The notes under the pieces: model-generated
The model's database searches: none
What the model was told of the DNA's origin: nothing
What the model saw: only the letters and a program-made list of their open reading frames with translations
Shown here: one piece after another, positions 46,570 to 54,345 of the stretch
How positions within the stretch are numbered: position 1 is the stretch's first letter
Layout: each line of letters starts with the position of its first letter
Assembly: GCF_001465875.1 (NCBI RefSeq)
Contig: NZ_LN901323.1
Span: 64,501 to 128,500, forward strand
DNA: 64,000 bases
Source: Legionella saoudiensis
Lineage (GTDB): Bacteria > Pseudomonadota > Gammaproteobacteria > Legionellales > Legionellaceae
Reading direction: 5' to 3'
Program-made: the position numbers and the translations under genes

Positions 46570-48288
46570 ATGGGATGGTGGAATACAATTGTAGATGGCG
46601 CACAGATCGCCAAAGAGGCTGTTACTGATACAGCAAAATGGATTTGGGATTGGACCTATACCCCTGCTGCCAAAATCACTACCTTTGCAGTAAATATGGT
46701 GTTTTCGACACTAGAGCAAGTGCAAGCGTTAAAAACATCTGTTCCCGCTCTTCGCTCAGCGCAGTCATATAAAATAGTTCAGGCAGCAACGAATATCACC
46801 GTTTATCATATTGTACCATTAATCCTCATCAATATGGCAAATACGACCCTCCAAACAGCGGTTAGAACAGGGCGAGAAAATGAAGAAGAAGCTACCCTTT
46901 TATATAATGCGATGGTAATTCCTGCCGCTACAGTCATTGATTGGGCTGTTTGGGGATGGACTACCCAACGCTCATCCCATCTTCTTGCTCAAACCTTAGC
47001 CATTGATACCATGGGCGCTGCCGCATTTAATACGACAAAACCCAAATCGAAAGAGCCCTCGCGCTGTGAAATAGAAAAATGTACTTTTAAACGCAAAGTG
47101 AAAGGGTCTCTTCGTGAGTTTTTTATATTAATTTTAAATGACTTATTAACTGGAGGGGTAAGCTATTTGCCTTATGCCGGAGAAATATTCGCTTTACTAT
47201 TAAAAATAGGGTTTGCTGGTGATTTTATTATTCGTGGCGCAAATATAGATGACTGCGAACGCCACCGCACTTCCGTAGAACGCTACAAATTATGGTCTTC
47301 CGGTGCAGTCTACGTGATTATGGAAATGCTTATGGATAAAGCACTGCAATCGACTGTTGGCATACCATCTTATCCAGTCCATAGAACTATGCGTCATATG
47401 TTAATGCTATTTCTCATTAATAATGCAACCCATATGAAAATGAACTATGTTGCGCCAGGAAAATATCATTTATTAGACCCTGTCGTCGCCTATGGAAAAG
47501 CCAGTGGCTTTTTGGCTGACATCGTTATTTCTGGCTCCAAAGCAGAAATTGCCAGACTCTTTCAACCCGAACCTAATAAAAAACCCTTAATTTCGGTGCC
47601 CGATATTTTAAAACGTCTCACTCATATTTTAAATAGTGATTTGGAACGATTAGACAGACCTAAACCTGGCCCTTTAAAAATGATAGGCAAAAAAATTACT
47701 CCCAGCATTTATTACAGTTCCAAAGCGGCCATTAACGATCCGGTATTTCGTATTTTCTGGCCAGACATGCAGGAGCTGGGCCTCGATATTATCGAAATAG
47801 TAAAAGCTGCCGGAATTCCTGTGGCCAATCTCACCCGCTCACATATCCCATTAGTTGCTACAGCCATAAGAAATGCCGTACCCGAATTGCTGCATCAGCG
47901 CTACGGTATCTCCCCAAAGATCACTACTTTTCTTATTAATTTATGTTCTGATGAAGATTTTTGGAAATTTGTGCAAGCATTGCAGCAATGGTTACAACGC
48001 CATGATTTACGTGCAGCTCTACCTTTAGCTACCGCTAGCGACTCACAATTGTCTTCATTATATGAGTCTCAAGAAACCTCTCCTACGATGCTCGATGAGA
48101 AAAAAGAAAAGCAACCGCTACGGGCTCTAACTACCCAAGCCAAAGTAGACTTAAAAATTAACACGGAACCAAAGCAACGGGAATTAAACATCAATGCATT
48201 TCATCGAAGACCTAATCCAAGAAGAGATACAAAGCCTGATTCTACTACCGCAGAGACATTGGGTAACGACCAAAACTATTATTTTTAA
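46570..48288 (+). CDS. protein of unknown function, 572 residues, effector-like
   Basis: Not recognised. The N-terminus (GWWNTIVDGAQIAKEAVTDTAK) is amphipathic and Trp-rich. Hydrophobic helices occur around residues 55-75 and 195-225 (REFFILILNDLLTGGVSYL, EIFALLLKIGFAGDF), followed by a soluble part; the last 100 residues are polar, with basic stretches and an Asn/Gln-rich end (ETLGNDQNYYF). A GGGAG site precedes the ATG. It sits alone between nth and a large palindrome. The mix of short membrane segments and a polar tail is common in Legionella proteins of unknown role; no motif supports a function. Confidence 0.75.
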   Translation: MGWWNTIVDGAQIAKEAVTDTAKWIWDWTYTPAAKITTFAVNMVFSTLEQVQALKTSVPALRSAQSYKIVQAATNITVYHIVPLILINMANTTLQTAVRTGRENEEEATLLYNAMVIPAATVIDWAVWGWTTQRSSHLLAQTLAIDTMGAAAFNTTKPKSKEPSRCEIEKCTFKRKVKGSLREFFILILNDLLTGGVSYLPYAGEIFALLLKIGFAGDFIIRGANIDDCERHRTSVERYKLWSSGAVYVIMEMLMDKALQSTVGIPSYPVHRTMRHMLMLFLINNATHMKMNYVAPGKYHLLDPVVAYGKASGFLADIVISGSKAEIARLFQPEPNKKPLISVPDILKRLTHILNSDLERLDRPKPGPLKMIGKKITPSIYYSSKAAINDPVFRIFWPDMQELGLDIIEIVKAAGIPVANLTRSHIPLVATAIRNAVPELLHQRYGISPKITTFLINLCSDEDFWKFVQALQQWLQRHDLRAALPLATASDSQLSSLYESQETSPTMLDEKKEKQPLRALTTQAKVDLKINTEPKQRELNINAFHRRPNPRRDTKPDSTTAETLGNDQNYYF

Positions 48289-48296
48289 CATATCTA

Positions 48297-48362
48297 CGAA
48301 GGCAGGGAATCCATCATTATTTAGCCATTAGGCCCCATTGATGAATAAATTTCCTGCCTTCG
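48297..48362. repeat. REP-like palindrome with large loop
   Basis: CGAAGGCAGGGAA (48297-48309) and TTCCTGCCTTCG (48351-48362) pair over 12 bases with one bulged G, enclosing about 41 bases. The CGAAGGCAGGAA sequence is of the type dispersed in many bacterial genomes. It lies just past the stop of the 46570-48288 gene. Confidence 0.6.
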
Positions 48363-48449
48363 TGGGAATAACAATTTAATCCAATATGAATCAGTGTATT
48401 TGATAATAAATTCAAATAAGTGCTCAAAAAAGTATTAGAGAATGCATCA

Positions 48450-48526
48450 GCTCAGAATGACCTCTTTTTCAGGATAAAACCTTTTTTAAAGCCCTCCCTG
48501 AAAAGGAAAACACTTAAGGTCTGAGC
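48450..48526. repeat. nested inverted repeats, possible leader RNA
   Basis: GCTCAGA (48450-48456) pairs with TCTGAGC (48520-48526), and TTTTCAGG (48466-48473) with CCTGAAAA (48497-48504) inside it. The two stems are collinear and could form one interrupted long hairpin 100-177 bases before the next start codon. Confidence 0.55.
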
Positions 48527-48614
48527 AACCCTATAAATTCTTACACCTTGCTATTTAAAGTACTCTAGTGCTATATTTGCGCGCGAATTAGTCCATTAAA
48601 ATACAAATTTTCAA

Positions 48615-48620
48615 TATAAT
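48615..48620 (+). promoter_or_regulatory. candidate -10 box immediately before the 48627 gene
   Basis: A perfect TATAAT ends six bases before the ATG at 48627. If used, the transcript would start at or next to the ATG and be leaderless. A GGA at 48622-48624 is too close to be a normal ribosome-binding site. Confidence 0.35.
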
Positions 48621-48626
48621 CGGAAT

Positions 48627-49907
48627 ATGAATCGAATATTGTCCACCCCAAAAGCACCAGGATTTCTTTGTGTAACTATAGGTATGGTTACCTTTTTGAC
48701 CTTGCTCATTAATGTTTCATTCAAACTAATTGTTCTTAGGGGATTGGTCTTTTCAATTCATGGCATTATCTGTCCAATAATTGCGGGGTTTTATCTTATC
48801 GCCCTGCGGAAATGTACGCTGAAAGAACAACGGCACGTACTGAATATATCGCTCATGTCCTTATATGCCTTTTGTCTGGGCGTTTATGTATTAATCAATT
48901 TGCCCAGCGTAGGACACATGCGTGAAAATCCGGTCTATCAAATTGTGTTTAATGATCTTCCTAAAAAATTCTTCGCCGTAACCATTTCATTCGTCCTCAG
49001 TTTTTATGTGCCCCATCTCTTATTTGGCACTAAAGCACCAAAGATTTTCTCATCGCCTAAATACTGTATGCTTTTAGCCTTATTCGGCGGCTTAAGCTTT
49101 TTTACTTTAAATTTTTTCCTCTTGTTTGTAGATGAACACTTGCATAATTTTAATCAAACGATGATTGATTCATTAATGATCGCCTCATCCTTGCTGCTGC
49201 TTATAGGCATCATTTATCTCATTATTTATTTAAAAAACTTACAGATTCCCTTTGCACTACAACGTGATAATGAGTTATTTCCTCTCTGTTATTATTTAAG
49301 TAGTATCGCTCTCGTGATTATGTTGATTTGTCTGGCTTGTGAGTATCGTATTGTTACTTTATTTAACCGCCATTGGATTTTAGCCGCCAGCGCCTTGTTC
49401 TTTCCAGTTACCTTAGCAATTAGTACCTTAATTGGCGAATTATGGGGCTATAAAGCCAATTTAAAATTGAGTCTTATCATTATCGCAACCCAGGTGATTT
49501 TTGATATTTTATTATCAGTAATTGTTATTCTTCCTTCGCCTTGCTTTTGTAACTCAGATTCGTTCTATCAATATATTATGATGCGGAGATTGCCGGCAAC
49601 TTTCCTAACCTTATCAGCCACTTTTATGAGTAATGCCTTATTACTGCATTATTTGAAGCTTCATGGAATACAACGTCCTTTACGGATCTTGATTGCAAAT
49701 GTCTGCGCGAATTCATTATTGTGTTTGATTGATTACAGTTTATTGTTTGGTGGAATTTATTCTTATGATCAAATTATTAATTTAGTGGTTAATGTTTGGC
49801 AATATAAGTTGTTTATCACGGTATTGTTGCTGCCGTTGATCCTTAGGTTTTGCCATCAAATTGAAAAAAGCGTTACTAAAAACATCGCCCGTATTAGCGC
49901 GGCATAA
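48627..49907 (+). CDS. integral membrane protein with VUT/YhhQ-like C-terminal region
   Basis: A 426-residue protein of about ten to eleven hydrophobic helices. The N-terminal half (about 200 residues) has no family match that I can see. The second half contains FPVTLAISTLIGELWGYKANLKLSL, which resembles the FPLT-xx-x-D-x-x-x-E-x-(Y/W)-G motif of VUT-family vitamin/queuosine-precursor transporters such as YhhQ, but the first conserved acid is Ser/Thr here. It may be a precursor transporter that feeds queuosine synthesis. The stop codon lies inside the palindrome at 49887-49914. Start at 48627 has no ordinary ribosome-binding site. Confidence 0.6.
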   Translation: MNRILSTPKAPGFLCVTIGMVTFLTLLINVSFKLIVLRGLVFSIHGIICPIIAGFYLIALRKCTLKEQRHVLNISLMSLYAFCLGVYVLINLPSVGHMRENPVYQIVFNDLPKKFFAVTISFVLSFYVPHLLFGTKAPKIFSSPKYCMLLALFGGLSFFTLNFFLLFVDEHLHNFNQTMIDSLMIASSLLLLIGIIYLIIYLKNLQIPFALQRDNELFPLCYYLSSIALVIMLICLACEYRIVTLFNRHWILAASALFFPVTLAISTLIGELWGYKANLKLSLIIIATQVIFDILLSVIVILPSPCFCNSDSFYQYIMMRRLPATFLTLSATFMSNALLLHYLKLHGIQRPLRILIANVCANSLLCLIDYSLLFGGIYSYDQIINLVVNVWQYKLFITVLLLPLILRFCHQIEKSVTKNIARISAA

Positions 49908-49914
49908 TACGGGC
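49887..49914. terminator. 10-bp perfect palindrome between convergent genes
   Basis: GCCCGTATTA (49887-49896) and TAATACGGGC (49905-49914) pair perfectly around an 8-base loop. The right arm contains the TAA stop of the 48627-49907 gene, and glmU converges from the other side. It probably ends both transcripts. The same palindrome occurs at 24797-24824. Confidence 0.75.
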
Positions 49915-49941
49915 TTTAGTATCGCTGTATCCAGCTTGCAA

Positions 49942-51321
49942 TTAATCTTTTTTGATGGGACGCTTCCAGCCATAAATTGTTTTTTGCTTGGATTCCGTCA
50001 AGGTCAATTCACCAGGTGGAACATTTTTACGAATGGTACTGCCTGCCCCTACAGTTGCATTAGCACCAACGGTTACTGGAGCCACTAATTGTGTATCCGA
50101 ACCAATAAACGCACCATCTTCGATAACCGTCTTATGTTTATTCACCCCGTCGTAATTACAGGTAATCGTGCCTGCACCGACATTAACGTGTTTCCCTAGT
50201 TGCACATCGCCTAAATAACTTAAATGACTGGCCTTACTGCCTTCATCAAATTGCGCCTTCTTGGTTTCCACAAAGTTACCAATCTTACACTTTGCTGCCA
50301 ATTGCGTCCCAGTGCGTAAACGCGCGAAAGGTCCTATTGCGCAATCATCACCAATAGAAGAGCCTTCCAATACACTGTTCGCGTAAATTTCACTACCGGC
50401 CCCAAGCGTAACATCAGTCAATACGCAGTTAGGTCCCACTATACAACCGTCACCCAAAACTACCTTTCCATTGAAAACACAATTCACATCAATGAAAACA
50501 TCTTTACCACAAATCAGCTCCCCACGCAGATCAAAGCGCTGAGCATCAGCAATGGCGACTCCTTGCAACATCAATCGCTCCGCCTCACGGCGTTGCCAGA
50601 TGCGTTCTAATTGCTGTAATTGTAAGCGATTATTCACGCCATTAATTTCCGATACATCCTTCGTCTTCAACGTAGCAATCATTGCCTGATCTGTTACTGC
50701 TAAGGCGATAATATCGGTTAGGTAATATTCCCCCTGTGCATTTTTATTGCCCAATCGAGGCAGCCAATGCGCTAAGTCCTCTGCTTTTGCACAACAAATG
50801 CCTGTATAAATTTCTTTGATATTCTTTTCTTGCTCATTTGCATCTTTTTCTTCTACAATGGCATAAACTTTGCCTTGAACATCTCGAATAATACGTCCTA
50901 AACCAAAGGGGTTTTCAAGGTAGGCAACTAAAAGTGCCAAAACGGATTGATGAATATCCGCTGGTTTGCTACATTCAACTAACGATCGAAGGATGTCGGC
51001 TTGAATGAGAGGTACATCAGCAGATAAAACAAGAACTTGTGCTTGTGGTGGAATATGAGGCAGTGCTTGCATTAATGCATGCCCTGTACCTAATTGTTCG
51101 GCTTGATGGACCCAATGCACCGGTAAGTCAGGGAGTGAGTTCTTAATTTGTTCACCTCCATGACCATAGATAACATGGATTGCATCAGGGTTTAATTGCT
51201 GTGCAGTTTCTACTACCCTTACTAACATGGGCTTTCCGGCTACTTGGTGAAGCACCTTAGGGGTATTGGAATACATTCTTTTACCTTGGCCTGCAGCTAA
51301 TATTACAACGTGTAGATTCAT
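49942..51321 (-). CDS. glmU: bifunctional UDP-GlcNAc pyrophosphorylase / glucosamine-1-phosphate acetyltransferase
   Basis: A 459-residue enzyme giving UDP-N-acetylglucosamine for peptidoglycan, LPS and other glycans. The N-terminal uridyltransferase domain (to about residue 230) begins LHVVILAAGQGKRM and contains GTGHALMQALP. The C-terminal part has the left-handed beta-helix hexapeptide repeats (LGDGCIVGPNCVLTDV and FGxF-type GPFARLRTGTQL) and the acetyltransferase region KASHLSYLGDVQLGKHVNVGAGTITCNYDG. The pathway's other gene, glmS, is at 27265-29079. UDP-GlcNAc would also feed the nucleotide-sugar dehydrogenase at 18004-19299. Confidence 0.97.
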   Translation of the reverse strand: MNLHVVILAAGQGKRMYSNTPKVLHQVAGKPMLVRVVETAQQLNPDAIHVIYGHGGEQIKNSLPDLPVHWVHQAEQLGTGHALMQALPHIPPQAQVLVLSADVPLIQADILRSLVECSKPADIHQSVLALLVAYLENPFGLGRIIRDVQGKVYAIVEEKDANEQEKNIKEIYTGICCAKAEDLAHWLPRLGNKNAQGEYYLTDIIALAVTDQAMIATLKTKDVSEINGVNNRLQLQQLERIWQRREAERLMLQGVAIADAQRFDLRGELICGKDVFIDVNCVFNGKVVLGDGCIVGPNCVLTDVTLGAGSEIYANSVLEGSSIGDDCAIGPFARLRTGTQLAAKCKIGNFVETKKAQFDEGSKASHLSYLGDVQLGKHVNVGAGTITCNYDGVNKHKTVIEDGAFIGSDTQLVAPVTVGANATVGAGSTIRKNVPPGELTLTESKQKTIYGWKRPIKKD

Positions 51322-51438
51322 GAGATTTGTTATCCTAGGTTAAAAAACAATAACAGGTATGCAATGAAGCAGTATTTACGTTATCAGTAGATTAAGTTTT
51401 GTTTATGATAAACAAATTGCATTTAAAGGAGTAGAGCA

Positions 51439-52293
51439 ATGACGATATTTGTTAAAGCAGCTAAAGATCTAATTAATAGAGTTTTACTTAAGTCGATTGA
51501 AGACTCCATCGCCGAAGATAAAAAAACTGTTTTTAGTTGGTTTAGAGATAAAGAGCTTTCGGACAAACAACGAGAGCTAACTCGATCATTACAAAAAGAA
51601 ATAGATGCCTTCAACGGTCTAGAGACTGATAGTCAAAGCCTTGCGGCGTTAAAAAAACTGATTACGGACACCGACCTTATTGTAGAAGAGCAGCGCAAAC
51701 TCAAAAAATGGCCTCGTGGTCATCTCAATGAAACATTAACTGGTATAAGCTCTACGTTAGATCGCTTTTATAATTTAATTTCCAGTAAAACCTTCAAACT
51801 TGTTGACGTAGCAGATAATGATGAGCCATTTAATATTCTTTGCTTTTATGCCGCTTATTATTTAGGTGAAAATATTATGTGTCCAGTGGAAGAGGATATT
51901 TTTACTAAGGCACTTGACGCGCTTGCGAGCAAAGTTTCCTCCTCCCCCATTGAGATCAGAGCTCAAAAAGAGGATTGTTTAATCAGAAACCTTATCGATT
52001 GTAAGAAAAAAATCAATGGCTCAGATACCGAGCATGAGGAGTATGACGATCTTTGCCTAACTTTTGTTACCGACGCGATAAAAGCTATTATGCGAGAAAA
52101 CGCAGAAATTTGTGAAGAGTCAAAGCCGGTTGCCTCACTTCCCATCGTATCGTTCTCAGGGCTTGGCCTTAATGTTAAAGCTTCACCGATAAAACCAAGC
52201 AGAGGACGTTTAAGAGTCGCGATGGAAAATGCGAGTGATGATATAAAAGATTTGTGCGCAGAAAACAAATCCAAAGTGGTTGCAACTCTATAA
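51439..52293 (+). CDS. protein of unknown function, 284 residues
   Basis: Not recognised. It is a mostly helical, charged soluble protein (Lys/Glu/Asp-rich), with no signal peptide or membrane segment. The first 70 residues look like a long amphipathic helix region (DLINRVLLKSIEDSIAEDKK, SDKQRELTRSLQKEI). Residues about 125-185 contain CFYAAYYLGENIMCPVEED. The C-terminal 60 residues are basic and polar (SPIKPSRGRLRVAMENASDD). A strong AAAGGAG precedes the ATG. It stands divergent from glmU (117-base gap). Candidate secreted protein on general features only. Confidence 0.78.
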   Translation: MTIFVKAAKDLINRVLLKSIEDSIAEDKKTVFSWFRDKELSDKQRELTRSLQKEIDAFNGLETDSQSLAALKKLITDTDLIVEEQRKLKKWPRGHLNETLTGISSTLDRFYNLISSKTFKLVDVADNDEPFNILCFYAAYYLGENIMCPVEEDIFTKALDALASKVSSSPIEIRAQKEDCLIRNLIDCKKKINGSDTEHEEYDDLCLTFVTDAIKAIMRENAEICEESKPVASLPIVSFSGLGLNVKASPIKPSRGRLRVAMENASDDIKDLCAENKSKVVATL

Positions 52294-52460
52294 TAGAAAA
52301 ATCAATGCCTTCTATTACGAGAATATAACGGTGAGGTACCAGAAATGTGCGAACTGGGTGTACGCGTTCACGCTGTATGTATTCTATTAAAAAACTGCTG
52401 TCATTAGCAATGCCGGCAATATGATTTTCAGTTGAGTAGCGAACTCTAAATCTTAATTTT

Positions 52461-52496
52461 ATTTCGTCATTGCTGCGAAGAGCGCAGTGACGAAAT
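52461..52496. repeat. REP-like palindrome ATTTCGTCA/TGACGAAAT
   Basis: ATTTCGTCA (52461-52469) and TGACGAAAT (52488-52496) pair perfectly, with CTGCG and CGCAG pairing inside. A related right half occurs at 42523-42555. The gap 52294-52568 otherwise has no gene-like content. Confidence 0.6.
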
Positions 52497-52568
52497 AGCA
52501 TAGAAATTCGAAGCACAGAACCCTGATTGCTCATTTTATTAGCAATGACTAAGGATTTGAGAGCTCAA

Positions 52569-53579
52569 TTAAGGAAGCAATTCACCACACAGGTTCATTT
52601 CCATCATGATTTTCACCTGTGCAATATCCAGTTTTTTACTTAATAAATAAAGCAACTTACAATGTGCAGCCTCAGGAGTCATATCGTGGCCGCTAATAAG
52701 CCCTGCCTGCATTAAGGTATGCCCCGTTGCGTATTGATTCATCTCAACTCGCCCCTCTTGGCATTGAGTGCAATTAATAATAATGACGCCACGCTCACAG
52801 GCATCTTTAAGTAAACTTAAAAAACGGGGATCATTATTTTGCGCATTTCCCGCGCCATAAGTTTCTAAAATCAAACCACATAAAGGTTGATTTAAAATAT
52901 AAGCCAAAACATCAGAGGCAAAACCTGGGAATAGGCGAAAATTAGCAATAAATTGGGGCTCAATCATTTGCAAGCGAAATGGATTCGCGCCGGGTGGCAA
53001 TAAAAGTTCCTGATGAACTTTGATGTCAATTCCAATTGATGCTAGATGCGGGTAATTGGGCGAGCCAAATGCATTAAATCCTTGGGCGCTAATTTTTTGC
53101 GTGCGATTGCCACGTAATAAATGCTGATTAAAATAAATACATACTTCATTAATCGGTTGATGCGCACAAAGCCATAGCGAGGTAACTATGTTATCAATGG
53201 CATCATTGCGTACTTCAGATAAGGGAATCTGGGAGCCGGTAATAATTACCGGCTTAGCTAAATTTTCCAGCATAAACGATAAAGCCGAAGCCGTATATGC
53301 CATTGTATCCGTGCCGTGAAATACAATAAAACCATCAAAGGCATCATAATGATCGGCAATATCTTTAGCAATGCGATTCCAATCGCTTACGGTCATATTC
53401 GATGAATCCAGTAAAGGATGATATTCCTTGATCGTGTACTGAGGTAAGTCCTGATGCTTGAATAGTGGAATTTGCTTTAAAGCAGAAGCAACATATCCCA
53501 GTGCAGGTTCATATCCATTTTCAGTTTTGATACAGCTAATCGTGCCACCGGTATTGATAATTAAAATATGTTTATTCAT
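52569..53579 (-). CDS. ansA: L-asparaginase type I, cytoplasmic
   Basis: A 336-residue amidohydrolase that hydrolyses asparagine to aspartate and ammonia. The N-terminal nucleophile region NTGGTISC and the second threonine-lysine site motif HGTDTMAYTASALSFML are intact. There is no signal peptide, which favours the cytosolic type I over the periplasmic type II. The C-terminal domain has SxGAGN-like ETYGAGNAQN and CTQCQEGRV. It is divergent from rppH with a 238-base gap. Low-affinity asparagine use is a general property of type I; not measurable here. Confidence 0.94.
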   Translation of the reverse strand: MNKHILIINTGGTISCIKTENGYEPALGYVASALKQIPLFKHQDLPQYTIKEYHPLLDSSNMTVSDWNRIAKDIADHYDAFDGFIVFHGTDTMAYTASALSFMLENLAKPVIITGSQIPLSEVRNDAIDNIVTSLWLCAHQPINEVCIYFNQHLLRGNRTQKISAQGFNAFGSPNYPHLASIGIDIKVHQELLLPPGANPFRLQMIEPQFIANFRLFPGFASDVLAYILNQPLCGLILETYGAGNAQNNDPRFLSLLKDACERGVIIINCTQCQEGRVEMNQYATGHTLMQAGLISGHDMTPEAAHCKLLYLLSKKLDIAQVKIMMEMNLCGELLP

Positions 53580-53817
53580 CAGACTTTAAATTTTAGTATT
53601 TATCCTAATTATATATCTATCATGGGCAAGGTTAAAGCAAAGTGCTCTCTTTGTTTATTAACCTGCAGAACTCAGCGGCGCATTAATTATGCGGAATTGT
53701 TTTCATATTTTAACCGCTACTATATTTTTTTTAATAATAATTACAGATTTAATTGCCAAGTTCTTGCAGTTTATGGAAAAATCAAGGTATTAGCGATTTA
53801 GTCTAAACAGTGACATC

Positions 53818-54333
53818 ATGGTGATTGATCGTGCCGGTTATCGGTTGAATGTAGGTATTATCCTAGTCAACGACCAAAACAGAGTATTTTGGGGAAGAAG
53901 AAGTGGACATGATGCCTGGCAATTTCCACAAGGTGGACTCGCTGCTGGGGAAACATCAATACAAGCCATGTTCCGAGAGTTGCATGAAGAGGTAGGATTA
54001 GATAAAGAAGATGTTGAAATAATTGGCTCTACTAAGCGTTGGCTTAAGTACAGACTTCCCAAACAATATCTGCGTCATGGCAGTGAGCCTTTAGTAATTG
54101 GCCAAAAACAAAAATGGTTTTTACTAAAACTTGTTGCTAGTGAGCAAAAAGTTAAACTGGACTTGAGTGATTCACCAGAATTTGATAGCTGGCGTTGGAT
54201 CGATTTTCATGAGCCAGAAGGGCAGGTTATCTTTTTTAAGCGCCAAGTTTATTCTCAAGCCTTAAAAGAGTTAGAACCTTTATTAAAAAAAAATCGTCGT
54301 ACTCCCTACGGTATGAAACGGAAAAAGAGGTAA
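53818..54333 (+). CDS. rppH: RNA pyrophosphohydrolase
   Basis: A 171-residue Nudix enzyme that converts 5'-triphosphate mRNA ends to monophosphate and so starts decay. The Nudix box is complete: GGLAAGETSIQAMFRELHEEVGL. The segment RRSGHDAWQFPQGG and the C-terminal basic KKNRRTPYGMKRKKR are typical. It begins the conserved order rppH-ptsP-(permease)-lgt-thyA. The start codon lacks a strong ribosome-binding site; the N-terminus MVIDRAGYRLNVGI matches the family, so ATG 53818 is kept. Confidence 0.96.
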   Translation: MVIDRAGYRLNVGIILVNDQNRVFWGRRSGHDAWQFPQGGLAAGETSIQAMFRELHEEVGLDKEDVEIIGSTKRWLKYRLPKQYLRHGSEPLVIGQKQKWFLLKLVASEQKVKLDLSDSPEFDSWRWIDFHEPEGQVIFFKRQVYSQALKELEPLLKKNRRTPYGMKRKKR

Positions 54334-54345
54334 TCATTGGAGTAG

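Larger units (their letters stand above)
48289..48626. other. intergenic region with two structured elements
   Basis: A 338-base gap. The first part holds a long palindrome (48297-48362). The second part has nested inverted repeats (48450-48526) and a TATAAT at 48615-48620 only seven bases before the next ATG. The rest is A+T rich with nothing coding-like. Confidence 0.5.

Noticed and set aside
48363..48626. preQ1-I riboswitch upstream of the VUT-like gene
   Set aside because: The short preQ1-I hairpin with its A-rich tail was not found; only generic nested stems are present.
53568..53801. 77-codon plus-strand open frame between ansA and rppH
   Set aside because: Overlaps the ansA start, has no ribosome-binding site, and reads A+T-rich intergenic sequence (Tyr/Phe/Asn-rich).
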